DNA from: Chryseobacterium polytrichastri
Lineage (GTDB): Bacteria > Bacteroidota > Bacteroidia > Flavobacteriales > Weeksellaceae
Reading direction: 5' to 3'
Assembly (NCBI RefSeq): GCF_900142445.1
Contig: NZ_FRAV01000002.1
Span: 1-64,000 of the forward strand
Length of the DNA: 64,000 bases
Below are positions 55,941-64,000 of this stretch, piece by piece (position 1 is the first letter of the stretch; the number at the start of each line of letters is the position of its first letter). A program made the position numbers and the translations under genes. The notes under the pieces are model-generated. The model ran no database searches. It saw only the letters and a program-made list of their open reading frames with translations, and was not told where the DNA came from.

Positions 55941-55967
55941 AACCCTTTTGGTATATCCAAAAGGGTT
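55941..55967 (+). terminator. Terminator of the Cys-rich peptide gene
   Basis: AACCCTTTTGG TATAT CCAAAAGGGTT followed by TTGTTCTTTTT is a perfect 11-bp stem. Confidence 0.85.
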
Positions 55968-56035
55968 TTGTTCTTTTTAACTTCTTTTCCTTCATGAAAG
56001 AGAAAGAAATAATGTCGCTAATAGCTGAACTATAC

Positions 56036-56977
56036 TTAAAATTCTTCAAGTAGAATATTATATTTTTTATATCTTGGAATATCAATGATAGACCAATCTA
56101 AATGTCCGCGTATGAGTTTGCTTATTGCTGTAATATATTTTTTCACCATTATTGCATCCTCTTTCTCAAAATGTAAGTAAGCATTTTCATACTCAATAAA
56201 TTTCTTTAATTGTTCATTATGAAAATCTAAGACCTTATACATTGCTTCTTTTACTGTTATATTTTCATGTTTATTGTAGACAATTACCAAATTATGAAAA
56301 TCTTGTAATTGTAATTCTCTTTCTGCAGAAAAGAAATCATTTATAGAGTACATAATCTGAGATGCTGTATGTTCTATTTCCTTTATCATTACATTATTTC
56401 TAATAGAATCTGGTAAAAAGTATTCATCACTAAACTCCATAAGATTTAATGTCCAATAAACTCCTGCAGAATGGTTACGCATCTTAATGTATTCATCAAT
56501 ATTGGGAACGTTATTTGCCTCTCTGTTTTTTGCTTCCCATAAAAGGGCATGTAAATAATCATGCATGTTTTTTTTAAAATGCTGTTGCCATGATAAAGGA
56601 CTTGATTTTTTTAAATCAAGCCATATATTTTGAAAAGGTAAAATTATTGATGAAAGCTCATTATTGTCATTATTTATAGTTTGATCTTCTAAAATATTTG
56701 TAAAGACGGATATAATTTGTTTAACAGTTTTAACTCCATTTTTTTCACAATAATCATCAATAATATAGATGCAAATTGCAAGTTGACAACAAATCGTAAC
56801 TAATTCTACTTTAGCATTTGGAAGAGCTCTTCCTAAAAGATGTCCAACTTTAATAACATTAAGATATTCAGCTTTTGCCAATCCATGTGAAATTGCCCAT
56901 TGTTGAGAGTTAATCTCTATTTTTTCAACTTGGGGATGAATAATTGAAGGGTAAGGGTAAATGTTTTTTAATTCCAT
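56036..56977 (-). CDS. Class I terpene synthase
   Basis: From the ATG at 56977 the protein is 313 residues, normal for bacterial sesqui- or diterpene cyclases. The Asp-rich motif is DDYCE (74-78). The NSE triad is 'NDFFSAERE' (213-221; N213, S217, E221). R167 lies exactly 46 residues before N213, as expected of the pyrophosphate sensor. The C-terminal pair RY is at 302-303. The enzyme is probably cytoplasmic and ionises farnesyl or geranylgeranyl diphosphate. No prenyltransferase or P450 gene is adjacent; idi is 5.7 kb away. The product cannot be predicted. Confidence 0.85.
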   Translation of the reverse strand: MELKNIYPYPSIIHPQVEKIEINSQQWAISHGLAKAEYLNVIKVGHLLGRALPNAKVELVTICCQLAICIYIIDDYCEKNGVKTVKQIISVFTNILEDQTINNDNNELSSIILPFQNIWLDLKKSSPLSWQQHFKKNMHDYLHALLWEAKNREANNVPNIDEYIKMRNHSAGVYWTLNLMEFSDEYFLPDSIRNNVMIKEIEHTASQIMYSINDFFSAERELQLQDFHNLVIVYNKHENITVKEAMYKVLDFHNEQLKKFIEYENAYLHFEKEDAIMVKKYITAISKLIRGHLDWSIIDIPRYKKYNILLEEF

Positions 56978-57155
56978 GATTTTTAGTTTTGTATTATAAA
57001 AATAATAAAAAAAAATAATCATTATGTTGTGATTTTTTATGATGTAACTCGATGATATTGATACTTAAATCGAGTAGGAGAATGTAAATTTTGAATTTAG
57101 GATAAACCAAAATTCAAAATTTCATCAATTAACAAGACAAGACTCTTTTGGATAT

Positions 57156-58091
57156 TTAATTCATGATATATAATAAACTTCCAATACTTATGGTGATCCA
57201 TAGAATCAATGCGACAGCTAAAGGTTTTAAACCAATTGTTTTCAGGGTCTGTAAAGAAAGGGTAGAACCGATTAAAAATAAAGTTACATTTAATCCGGAT
57301 TTCGCAGCAACAGTAACTACAGAACTGAAATTATCGAAGAAAGGGAAATAGGTATTCAGAAGTATAGCAAAAATAAACCATCCAATAAACCATGGAATTT
57401 TAATTTTTGAACCTTTACTTTTAAAAATAAACATTGTAATGATGGATACAGGTATGATCCATAATGCTCGGGCTAGCTTTACCGTAGTTGCTATTTTTAA
57501 TGCCTCATCTCCATATTTACTTGCTGCCCCTACAACAGAGCTGGTGTCATGGATTCCGACCGCGCACCATAATCCAAATTGCTCTTGGGTAAGGTGCAAA
57601 ATATGTCCAATAAAAGGATAAACAAACAGGGCAACTGAATTCAGTGTAAACACAATCGCAAGAGCCAGCGATATTTGTTTTGTAGTGGGTTTTATAATAG
57701 GAGAGGTTGCTGCAATGGCACTTCCTCCACAGATTGCAGTTCCTACAGAAAGCAGATAAGAAAGTTGCTTATCAAGTTTGAATACTTTTCCTAAAAAGTA
57801 ACCTAAAGTCATCACTGTGAAAATACTGATGACCGTTAAAGTAAATCCTGTTTTTCCGGCTTGTAGAGCTTCATTTAATTTTAAACCAAAACCTAATCCT
57901 ACAATAGAAATTTGTAATAAGAGGTGGATGTATTGATGGACTTTTTTTTCAAAAGGATTGCCTATAAAAATGACTAAAAGAATTCCTAATGCCAATGCAA
58001 TGGGAGAAGAAACAAATGGAGTAAGACATAGAATGATTATTCCTATAAAAATTATTTTCTGTGAAGTTTCATTTTGGATGAAAGTTTTCAT
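57156..58091 (-). CDS. YeiH-family putative sulfate exporter
   Basis: The 311-residue protein has about 10 hydrophobic helices and the family signature 'GFTLTVISIFTVMTLGYFLG' with 'LLSVGTAICGGSAIAATSP' (GTAICGGSAIAATSP), and 'VGIHDTSSVVGAASKYG'. This is PF03601 (YeiH). A start at ATG 58091 is preferred; ATG at 58112 is seven codons longer. The LysR gene upstream on the same strand matches the YeiE-YeiH pairing. Confidence 0.88.
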   Translation of the reverse strand: MKTFIQNETSQKIIFIGIIILCLTPFVSSPIALALGILLVIFIGNPFEKKVHQYIHLLLQISIVGLGFGLKLNEALQAGKTGFTLTVISIFTVMTLGYFLGKVFKLDKQLSYLLSVGTAICGGSAIAATSPIIKPTTKQISLALAIVFTLNSVALFVYPFIGHILHLTQEQFGLWCAVGIHDTSSVVGAASKYGDEALKIATTVKLARALWIIPVSIITMFIFKSKGSKIKIPWFIGWFIFAILLNTYFPFFDNFSSVVTVAAKSGLNVTLFLIGSTLSLQTLKTIGLKPLAVALILWITISIGSLLYIMN

Positions 58092-58199
58092 ATTGTAAAG
58101 CGTTGAAATCATAGTTCAAAATTCTACAATTTATTATTACGATATGCATTGTATTTTGTTATGATGAATAACTTTTAGTTATAATTAATTAAAACTTTT

Positions 58200-58350
58200 T
58201 AATGTTTCGAAGTTGGTTAATCACAAAGGCGCAATTTCTTTTTATAACAATGTGTTTTAAGGCGCAAGGATTTTATCTACGATAAAATTGATTGGCTTAT
58301 ATCATATAACCCAGCATACGCTTTGTCATCCGGAGGAATCTATATATCGC
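58200..58350. repeat. Spacer repeats between the LysR gene and yeiH
   Basis: In this gap of about 337 bases lie TCACAAAGGCGCAATTTC and GGCGCAAGGATTTTATC (an AACGCAAAGGC-like element) and then GTCATCCGGAGGAATCTATA, a relative of the copy near 41430. The rest is AT-rich with no gene. Confidence 0.5.
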
Positions 58351-58428
58351 TATTGGAGTCTCTGTGATTTTCCAATAAAATATTCTTTTCTAATTTCCTA
58401 TTTTACTCGAAAACTTTTTTACATAAAT

Positions 58429-59316
58429 TCAAACAGGTTCATAACTCATGAATTTTAAAAACAATTGAATCAATTCAGATTGTTCCCCTTTGGGAAGAAT
58501 GTAATGAAAGTTTCTTTCAATACTGAAATTTTTGATATCAATGATTGTTAAGATATTGTTTTTAAGCTCGTTTAAAACAGTGCTGATTGATAAAAAGGCC
58601 ATGCAATCGGAATGTAAAAGATAATTTTTGATGCTTTCGCTGCTTCCCAATTGCATTACGATATTCAATTCATCAATATGGATTCCTTTTTCTTTTAACC
58701 GATTCTGAATAAACTCCTGAGTTCCAGAACCTTGTTCGCGGAAAATTAAACCTAAATTGTAAAGGTCTTTTAGATTCAGTGTTTTGTTAGCTAAAGGATG
58801 ATGGACTTTAGTAACCAATACAATTTCATCGGCTTTAAAGGTGGTATATTCGAAAAAAGAAGACTGAGATTCTCCTTCAATGATGCCCAGATCTATTTTA
58901 CCCTCTTTTAAAAGAGAAGAAATTATTTCAGTATTTTGAGTGAGCAACTCTATTTTGATATCTTTATAATAAGAATTGAATTTTGCCAAAATTTCAGGTA
59001 AAATATATTGAGCGATCGTTGTGCTGGCTCCAATAATCAGTTTTCCTTTATGTTCTTGATTCACTTGGCTGATCTCAAATTCAAGATCACGATAAAGATT
59101 TCTTATTTTTTCAGCATATTCATACAATATTTTTCCACTTTGAGTAAGCTGAATAGTCGTTCCTTTTCGGTCGAATAATTTCGTGTTGAGTTGATTTTCT
59201 GTTTCTTTGATATGTTTGGTAACCGCAGGTTGGGAAATGTTAAGTTCCTCCGAAGCTCTTGTGAAACTAAGCCTGGAAGCGACGGTATGAAAAACTTTTA
59301 ATCGATAATCGAACAT
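58429..59316 (-). CDS. LysR-family regulator, YeiE/CysB-like
   Basis: The 295-residue protein has an N-terminal HTH (about 5-60, 'RASEELNISQPAVTKHIKE') and a periplasmic-binding-like effector domain. 'QGSGTQEFIQNRL' near residue 195 is the ligand loop of CbbR/YeiE-like members. It is transcribed toward yeiH and likely activates it, perhaps responding to a sulfur compound. The gap between the genes holds repeats rather than a clear promoter. Confidence 0.85.
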   Translation of the reverse strand: MFDYRLKVFHTVASRLSFTRASEELNISQPAVTKHIKETENQLNTKLFDRKGTTIQLTQSGKILYEYAEKIRNLYRDLEFEISQVNQEHKGKLIIGASTTIAQYILPEILAKFNSYYKDIKIELLTQNTEIISSLLKEGKIDLGIIEGESQSSFFEYTTFKADEIVLVTKVHHPLANKTLNLKDLYNLGLIFREQGSGTQEFIQNRLKEKGIHIDELNIVMQLGSSESIKNYLLHSDCMAFLSISTVLNELKNNILTIIDIKNFSIERNFHYILPKGEQSELIQLFLKFMSYEPV

Positions 59317-59443
59317 ATTGGGTATTTAAGAAAAGAAAAATAAGTTTCTGGAGTAAGATTAATTTTTAATTCTCTTATTTCCTTTGTTTTTACAGATATT
59401 ACAAAGGAAATAGGAGAGTGTGAGGCTTAAAATTATGATGAAA

Positions 59444-59911
59444 TTATAAAAATGGTTTCATTTCATCTTCTATCTGAGTTCTCAGATCCATCAGACGTTT
59501 TGCGTATTGTTCTTGTTGTTTTTCAGCTTCGGTACTAGGGATCCATTTAGGAACAGGAAGTTTTTTACCATTTTCATCTACCGCCACAAAAACAATGATG
59601 CAGTGGGTTTTTTTATCAAAAGTAGGCTGTTTCAGATTTCTTGAAAACACATTAATTGAAATATGCATACTCGAAGAACCTGTATAAATAACCTGTGCTT
59701 CTACTTTTACAATTTCTCCAATTTTAATAGGTTCATAGAAACGGATTCCGCCTACATACACCGTTACGGAATAATTTCCACTCCAGGTAGTTGCGCACGC
59801 ATATCCTGCTTGATCAATCCATTTCATAACACTTCCTCCATGAACATTTCCTCCATAATTAACATCTGAAGGTTCAGAAATAAACTGAAAAGTAATCGGT
59901 TTGTTCTCCAT
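59444..59911 (-). CDS. Acyl-CoA thioesterase, hotdog fold (YciA/BACH-like)
   Basis: The 155-residue protein has the hotdog signature 'NVHGGSVMKWIDQAGYACA' where the Asp is catalytic, followed by the beta sheet and a C-terminal helix 'QEQYAKRLMDLRTQIED'. It hydrolyses acyl-CoA; length and motif fit the YciA family. It stands alone in a spacer of 120 bases. Confidence 0.88.
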   Translation of the reverse strand: MENKPITFQFISEPSDVNYGGNVHGGSVMKWIDQAGYACATTWSGNYSVTVYVGGIRFYEPIKIGEIVKVEAQVIYTGSSSMHISINVFSRNLKQPTFDKKTHCIIVFVAVDENGKKLPVPKWIPSTEAEKQQEQYAKRLMDLRTQIEDEMKPFL

Positions 59912-60030
59912 TCTTATAAAATTTTCATAAAGGTATTTAATAATTCTTAGAATGGCGGATTAAATCATACTTTTGGAGGTTAGAACTTTGATGAAGGTTT
60001 TATGTAATTAAAAATAACTTAAAAAAATAA

Positions 60031-60384
60031 ATGAAAAAAGTATTTTATCTTAATACGTGCGACACTTGCAGAAAAATATTGGCCCAATTTAATCTTAAAG
60101 AGTGGGAGCTTCGTGAAATAAAAAAAGAGCCTATTACAAAAGAAGAATTGGAAGCAATGGCGAAGTTGGCGGGTTCATACGAAGAGTTATTCAGTAAAAA
60201 ATCTACTCAGATCAAATTGAGAGAATTAGATTTAAAAACTTTGGGTGAAGATGATTTTAAAGAACTTCTGCTTGATCATTATACGTTTTTGAGACGCCCC
60301 GTTTTTCTTACTGACAACAAAATTTTTATTGGAAATGATAAAAAGAATATAGGGGAATTGAGAGATTTCTTTAATTCAAATTAG
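60031..60384 (+). CDS. ArsC/Spx-family protein
   Basis: The 117-residue thioredoxin-fold protein has 'LNTCDTCRKILAQF' with C10 and C13, 'TFLRRPVFLTDNKIFIGN' (short: FLRRPVFLTDNK) and the helix 'IGELRDFFN'. It is related to arsenate reductase ArsC, but the usual companions of an ars operon are absent. It may act in thiol redox control instead, as Spx-type proteins do. Confidence 0.85.
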   Translation: MKKVFYLNTCDTCRKILAQFNLKEWELREIKKEPITKEELEAMAKLAGSYEELFSKKSTQIKLRELDLKTLGEDDFKELLLDHYTFLRRPVFLTDNKIFIGNDKKNIGELRDFFNSN

Positions 60385-60515
60385 AAATAGAAACAGATTT
60401 TCCAAAATATCGTTGTAGAATGATAGAATTTCCGACAGTTTGAGTCTTAAGAAAAAGTAGATTTTTTAAATTCAAATGAACGATATATATTAAAATCTGT
60501 TACAGGAGTATAAAA

Positions 60516-60547
60516 ACAAAAACCGCAGAATTTTCTGCGGTTTTTGT
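60516..60547. terminator. Bidirectional terminator between arsC-like and gcvT
   Basis: ACAAAAACCGCAGAA TT TTCTGCGGTTTTTGT is a perfect 15-bp stem. It serves the minus-strand gcvT and the plus-strand ArsC-like gene. Confidence 0.88.
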
Positions 60548-60568
60548 TTTAAGTATATCTTTTAAAAA

Positions 60569-61645
60569 TTATACAAAAGGAGCTTTCACCACTTTTGCAG
60601 GGATATTTTTATTTCTTACCTGAATAAAGATCTCAGAACCTAGTTTGAAATGAGGTTTATCAACATAAGCTAATCCTAAACCAATTTTTTTCATTGGAGA
60701 CTGAGTCCCTGAAGTTACTTTTCCAATCACATTTCCTTCAGCATCTACAACAGGATAGTCATGTCTTGGAACTCCTTTATCCTGAAGTTCAAAAGCAACT
60801 AATTTTCTTGTAACACCTTCTTCTTTCTGTTTTGCGAAAATATCTTTAGAAACAAAATCTTTATCGAATTTTGTAATCCATCCTAATCCAGCTTCAATTG
60901 GAGAAGTAGTATCATCGATATCCATTCCGTAAAGACAGAATCCTTTTTCTAGTCTTAAGGTATCTCTGGCAGCTAATCCACAAGGAATAATTCCTTCAGG
61001 TTGTCCTGCTTTAATGATCTCATCCCACAATTTTTCTGCATTGTCATTTTGGAAATAAATCTCAAAACCTCCGCTTCCAGTATATCCTGTGTTAGAAATA
61101 ATAACATCGTTTACTCCTGCAACAGAACCAACTGTGAAATTATAATAAGGAATGTCAGAAAGATTTGCATCAGTCAGTTTTTGAAGGATTTCAGTAGCTT
61201 TTGGTCCTTGAACTGCCAACAAAGACATATCATCAGAAGCATTTGTTAATACAGCATCAAATTTGTTGTATTTTACAATGTGATTCCAGTCTTTTTCAAT
61301 GTTTGAAGCATTTACAACCACGAAATACTTTTCATCCTCCATCTTGTAAACAATAAGGTCGTCTACAATTCCTCCAGTTTCGTTAGGAAGACAAGTGTAT
61401 TGAGCTTTTCCGTTTTCCAAAGCATCTACATTATTGGTGGTAACCAATTGTAAAAGATCTTTAGCGCCTGGACCTTCAACGAAAAATTGTCCCATGTGAG
61501 ATACGTCGAATAATCCTGCTTTTTCTCTTACTGCAAAATGCTCTTCTGTAACTCCGGAATATTGTACAGGCATTTCAAAACCTGCGAAAGGTACTATTTT
61601 CGCTCCTAAAGAAGCGTGTTTATCGTACAAGGCTGTTTTCTTCAT
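60569..61645 (-). CDS. gcvT: Glycine cleavage T-protein (aminomethyltransferase)
   Basis: The 358-residue enzyme passes the methylene group from the lipoyl-bound intermediate on GcvH to tetrahydrofolate. Signatures are '[21 protein letters not shown]', split by position as FDVSHMG (near 47) and 'ILVVQGP'-like [10 protein letters not shown] (near 150), '[12 protein letters not shown]' and '[13 protein letters not shown]'. The other gcv genes are not here. LipB in this window supplies the octanoyl for lipoyl GcvH. Confidence 0.96.
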   Translation of the reverse strand: MKKTALYDKHASLGAKIVPFAGFEMPVQYSGVTEEHFAVREKAGLFDVSHMGQFFVEGPGAKDLLQLVTTNNVDALENGKAQYTCLPNETGGIVDDLIVYKMEDEKYFVVVNASNIEKDWNHIVKYNKFDAVLTNASDDMSLLAVQGPKATEILQKLTDANLSDIPYYNFTVGSVAGVNDVIISNTGYTGSGGFEIYFQNDNAEKLWDEIIKAGQPEGIIPCGLAARDTLRLEKGFCLYGMDIDDTTSPIEAGLGWITKFDKDFVSKDIFAKQKEEGVTRKLVAFELQDKGVPRHDYPVVDAEGNVIGKVTSGTQSPMKKIGLGLAYVDKPHFKLGSEIFIQVRNKNIPAKVVKAPFV

Positions 61646-61653
61646 ATTTATTT

Positions 61654-62124
61654 CTATTTCTTTATTTTAAAGCTATTAAAAGTTTCATTGAAAAGGGTCA
61701 TATAATTTCCATTCCAGTATTTTTGACCGCAGTTGATGGAAATAAGATAAAGATCTTTATCTTTTTGGAATACTTTGGTGATCCAGAATAATTTATCTTT
61801 CTCATCAAAATATTCGTATAAATATTCTGTATATCCCTTTTTCCCGTTTTTGCTTTTTATCGTGTTTTCTTCGCCACTTGATTTGTAAAGAGCAAGGATG
61901 AATTTTTTTGTTTCTGTTTTTGGAAGGTTTAAATCATGATATTCTGAGATGGTGATTGCACCAATTTCATTGGTAGGAAAAATATTAACAATATCACTTT
62001 CATTCATCGCTTTCCAACCATCGGGATAAGTGATGGAATAGTTGGAGTTCTCATACATTTGTTGTTTTTGAGCAAACGAAAGAAACCCCAACAAAAATGT
62101 TGTTATGAGTATTGCTTTTTTCAT
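61654..62124 (-). CDS. Small secreted protein of the PsbP/DUF1795-like type
   Basis: The 156-residue protein has a signal peptide (1-18, ending SFAQ). '[21 protein letters not shown]' near residue 28 is the opening strand of the PsbP/MOG1-like fold, and '[12 protein letters not shown]' closes it. Probably periplasmic or outer-membrane associated. It lies eight bases before gcvT and four bases after idi, so the three may be one transcript. Confidence 0.7.
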   Translation of the reverse strand: MKKAILITTFLLGFLSFAQKQQMYENSNYSITYPDGWKAMNESDIVNIFPTNEIGAITISEYHDLNLPKTETKKFILALYKSSGEENTIKSKNGKKGYTEYLYEYFDEKDKLFWITKVFQKDKDLYLISINCGQKYWNGNYMTLFNETFNSFKIKK

Positions 62125-62127
62125 CTC

Positions 62128-62637
62128 TTAAAAATGGTATTGGTATTCTTTCAGAATGATTTTGAACCACTCGGTAAAGTTTTCAGGATGGTTGGCTATT
62201 TCCTTATTGAGATCTGATATAGAAATATATCTTACTTCTTCCACCTCATTTTTGTTTAGATCAAAATCGGCTTCATAATTTCCCACGAAAACATGGTCTA
62301 ATTCATGTTCCCAAAGTCCGCCGCCAACATCAGCCCTATAAATAAAATTGAATTTTTCTGAAAGTTCAGTGTCTATTCCAAGTTCTTCTTTAACTCTTCT
62401 TTTGGCCCCATCGAGGTAGGTTTCCCCATTTCTGGGATGTGAACAAACAGCATTGGTCCATTGGTTAGGAGAGTGGTATTTTTCTGATGCTCTTTTCTGT
62501 AAAAGCATTTCCCCTTTAGTATTGAATAAAAAAACGGAAAATGCACGATGTAGCAAGCCATTAATATGAGCCTGCTGCTTTTCCATTAAGCCTAAAACTT
62601 CATCCGCCGGATTAACTAAAACTACGAATTCTTCCAT
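62128..62637 (-). CDS. idi: Isopentenyl-diphosphate delta-isomerase, type I
   Basis: The 169-residue Nudix-fold enzyme interconverts isopentenyl and dimethylallyl diphosphate. C65 ('TNAVCSHPRNG') and E112 ('WEHELDHVF') are the catalytic pair. The Nudix-like segment 'GAKRRVKEELGI' is present. It supplies the C5 units for menaquinone side chain and, in principle, for the orphan terpene synthase. A -7 box TACATTTG lies at 62643-62650 on the minus strand. Confidence 0.95.
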   Translation of the reverse strand: MEEFVVLVNPADEVLGLMEKQQAHINGLLHRAFSVFLFNTKGEMLLQKRASEKYHSPNQWTNAVCSHPRNGETYLDGAKRRVKEELGIDTELSEKFNFIYRADVGGGLWEHELDHVFVGNYEADFDLNKNEVEEVRYISISDLNKEIANHPENFTEWFKIILKEYQYHF

Positions 62638-62642
62638 TGATA

Positions 62643-62650
62643 CAAATGTA
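62643..62650 (-). promoter_or_regulatory. -7 box of the idi unit
   Basis: TACATTTG on the minus strand ends five bases before the idi ATG (62637), so the transcript has very little 5' leader. Confidence 0.5.
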
Positions 62651-62770
62651 AGTTTAATAAATGTATTTTGGAAATTTTTGGTAAAACATCATATCACTTT
62701 TTGGTGATGATATGATCATTATTTTTGATTGGCGCTCACCGATAATATAGATTTGACTAATGGTGAACAA

Positions 62771-63373
62771 TTATTTTTTTAAGGCTTTTCCAATCCTGAT
62801 GTATAAAACTGAAATAGTGAAAAAGAATATTGTGACAAACAAAGAGTTAATCAAAACCTTTGGTAAACCTAAAGTACTAACATCTACAAATGGATAAGGA
62901 TAGAACCCTGAAAAAGTTCCTCTCGCCAGTATGACAACCAGATATAGTATAGGAAATAGAGCCCATTTCGGAATCTGACTGTATTTTACACTTTTTTTAT
63001 TTTCAAATAGATACCAGAAAATAATCGTAAGTATAGGCATTACGCTGTGTAGCAATTCATCAACAACTCTTTGTAAGCCGGTGGGTTGCCAGGTTCCTCG
63101 CAGAATGACTTGATAAATGAAGCCTACAATGGTAATATAGACTGTGAGAGCCGTCAGGATACCTGGTTTTTCATCTTTACTTTTTTGTTTTTTGAAAACG
63201 ATACTAGTAAAATATAGGGTAATAATGAAATTGACAAGTATAGTGAAATACGTGAAAAACCTGAGATTAGCTTCAATTAAAGAAGTTGTTCTATTTTCTA
63301 TATGCAAATAATACTGTGCTATTAAAGCAAACCAACCAATAAGAGCAAAAATAAGAGCAATATTTTTTTTCAT
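62771..63373 (-). CDS. Pr6Pr family membrane protein
   Basis: The 200-residue protein has six predicted hydrophobic helices and the landmarks 'LRFFTYFTILVNFIITLYF' (short: LRFFTYFTILVN), 'WQPTGLQRVVDELLHSVMP' (WQPTGLQRVVDELLH) and 'FSGFYPYPFVD', which match the Pr6Pr/FAR-17a-like family. A catalytic role is not established. It is in the inner membrane and stands alone. Confidence 0.85.
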   Translation of the reverse strand: MKKNIALIFALIGWFALIAQYYLHIENRTTSLIEANLRFFTYFTILVNFIITLYFTSIVFKKQKSKDEKPGILTALTVYITIVGFIYQVILRGTWQPTGLQRVVDELLHSVMPILTIIFWYLFENKKSVKYSQIPKWALFPILYLVVILARGTFSGFYPYPFVDVSTLGLPKVLINSLFVTIFFFTISVLYIRIGKALKK

Positions 63374-63705
63374 GATTTGTAATTAGTGATATAAATATAA
63401 AATAAAAAAGTCAATTTGCAAGCTTTGTAAAATGACTGTTATGCAGTTGAGATGTTCTTATTAAGTATCTTTTAAAAATAATTTCTATTATATTTCTTGT
63501 AGCATCATCTATAAACTAATGATGTGTTTAATATGAAATTTTAACGTATTGTGAGGCAGAATACTTTGATACTCATTATAAAAATAACAATATAAATGTT
63601 TGTTTTATTTCGTTAATAACGATATAAATAGCTTAAATTTAATATAAACCAAGTTTAATGCTCCTGTTTGATGTAAAAGTCGTAACTTCGCGATTCAAAT
63701 TTTTA
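63374..63705. other. AT-rich spacer without a gene
   Basis: This 332-base gap separates divergent genes. It is AT-rich with many stop codons, and I see no repeat or RNA. A near-consensus TAACTTCG at 63683-63690 may be the -7 box for the gene at 63706. Confidence 0.5.
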
Positions 63706-64000
63706 ATGATGGAATTAGACTATATTGAGCACCTAAGTCCTATACTTAAGGACGGCGTAAAGAACTATTTAATAGACATTGACGGAACAATTACGGACGA
63801 TGTACCTAATGAAGAACCTGAAAGAATGGTTACCTGTGAACCATATCCTGATGCCTTAGCGACAGTGAATAAATGGTACGACGAAGGTCACCAGATCTGC
63901 TTCTTCACTTCAAGAACAGAAAATCTAAAGCAAATTACGATTGATTGGTTGGATAAACATGGATTTAAATATCACAGTGTTTTATGTGGAAAACCAAGAG
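63706..64000 (+). CDS. HAD-like phosphatase, 3' end cut by the window
   Basis: The frame starts at ATG 63706 (or the next ATG at 63709) and runs off the window after 98 codons. 'NYLIDIDGTITDDVPNEEPE' holds the HAD nucleophile motif (DxDGT), and 'FFTSRTENLKQITIDWL' carries motif II (the S/T of FTSR). HAD proteins are hydrolases of phosphorylated metabolites. The missing end prevents assignment to a family, though proteins with this start are conserved in flavobacteria. Confidence 0.85.
   Translation, partial: MMELDYIEHLSPILKDGVKNYLIDIDGTITDDVPNEEPERMVTCEPYPDALATVNKWYDEGHQICFFTSRTENLKQITIDWLDKHGFKYHSVLCGKPR

Noticed and set aside
55724-57022. Cys-rich peptide and terpene synthase as one biosynthetic cluster
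   Set aside because: They are on opposite strands with separate terminator and promoter, and no shared enzyme lies nearby. Proximity alone is not enough.

Overview
The window comes from a low-GC member of the Bacteroidota, most likely a Chryseobacterium-like flavobacterium. The evidence is the AT-rich sequence, promoters with the Bacteroidota -7 box TAnnTTTG close to start codons and few Shine-Dalgarno sites. Gene content agrees: menaquinone methylation without ubiquinone genes, a PorT/SprT-like protein, a zapA-linked 6S-type RNA, short-loop cytochrome bd, and flavobacterial DUF3857, DUF3781 and DUF3298 proteins. No rRNA, tRNA, phage, IS element or CRISPR array was recognised.

Layout. 1-8.5 kb: small accessory genes, including an exported deformylase-like protein lacking a metal ligand, a gene broken by one stop codon, a secreted lactonase, a serine hydrolase and a short MutS-like ATPase. 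9-13 kb: a peroxide-response operon (nitroreductase, ohrR, ohr) with a clear operator, and an MFS pump whose promoter shares a half-site with a Cys-rich SufR-like regulator. Three copies of a GTTTAAAC-bounded repeat of about 230 bp lie between 6 and 12.2 kb. 14.6-23.9 kb: lipB and a complete trp operon (trpE-G-D-C-F, two accessory genes, trpB, a DoxX-like gene, trpA), preceded by a ribosome-mediated attenuator whose leader peptide has three consecutive Trp codons. 24-33.5 kb: lipoprotein, cytochrome c, rlmF, lysS, a secreted GH-like protein, cydAB, gyrB. 33.6-45.8 kb: a tandem pair of secreted proteins, two DUF3857/transglutaminase-like proteins, a DUF3298 lipoprotein, lipid kinase, symporter, ggt and a threonine dehydrogenase-like enzyme. 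46.7-47.3 kb: a 188-bp tandem array that repeats the 3' end of the metallophosphoesterase gene. 48.4-54.2 kb: FabH-like enzyme, menG, porT-like gene, zapB-like gene, zapA, 6S-type RNA, rny. 54.3-64 kb: MFS transporter, a six-Cys double-Gly leader peptide, an orphan class I terpene synthase, YeiH with a LysR regulator, thioesterase, ArsC-like protein, gcvT, idi, a membrane protein and a HAD-like gene cut by the window end.

The best-supported regulatory structure is the trp attenuator. The most interesting accessory elements are the terpene synthase, the Cys-rich peptide, the in-frame duplicated gene tail and the dispersed palindromic repeats. I found no defence island or multi-gene system that I could defend as wholly new.
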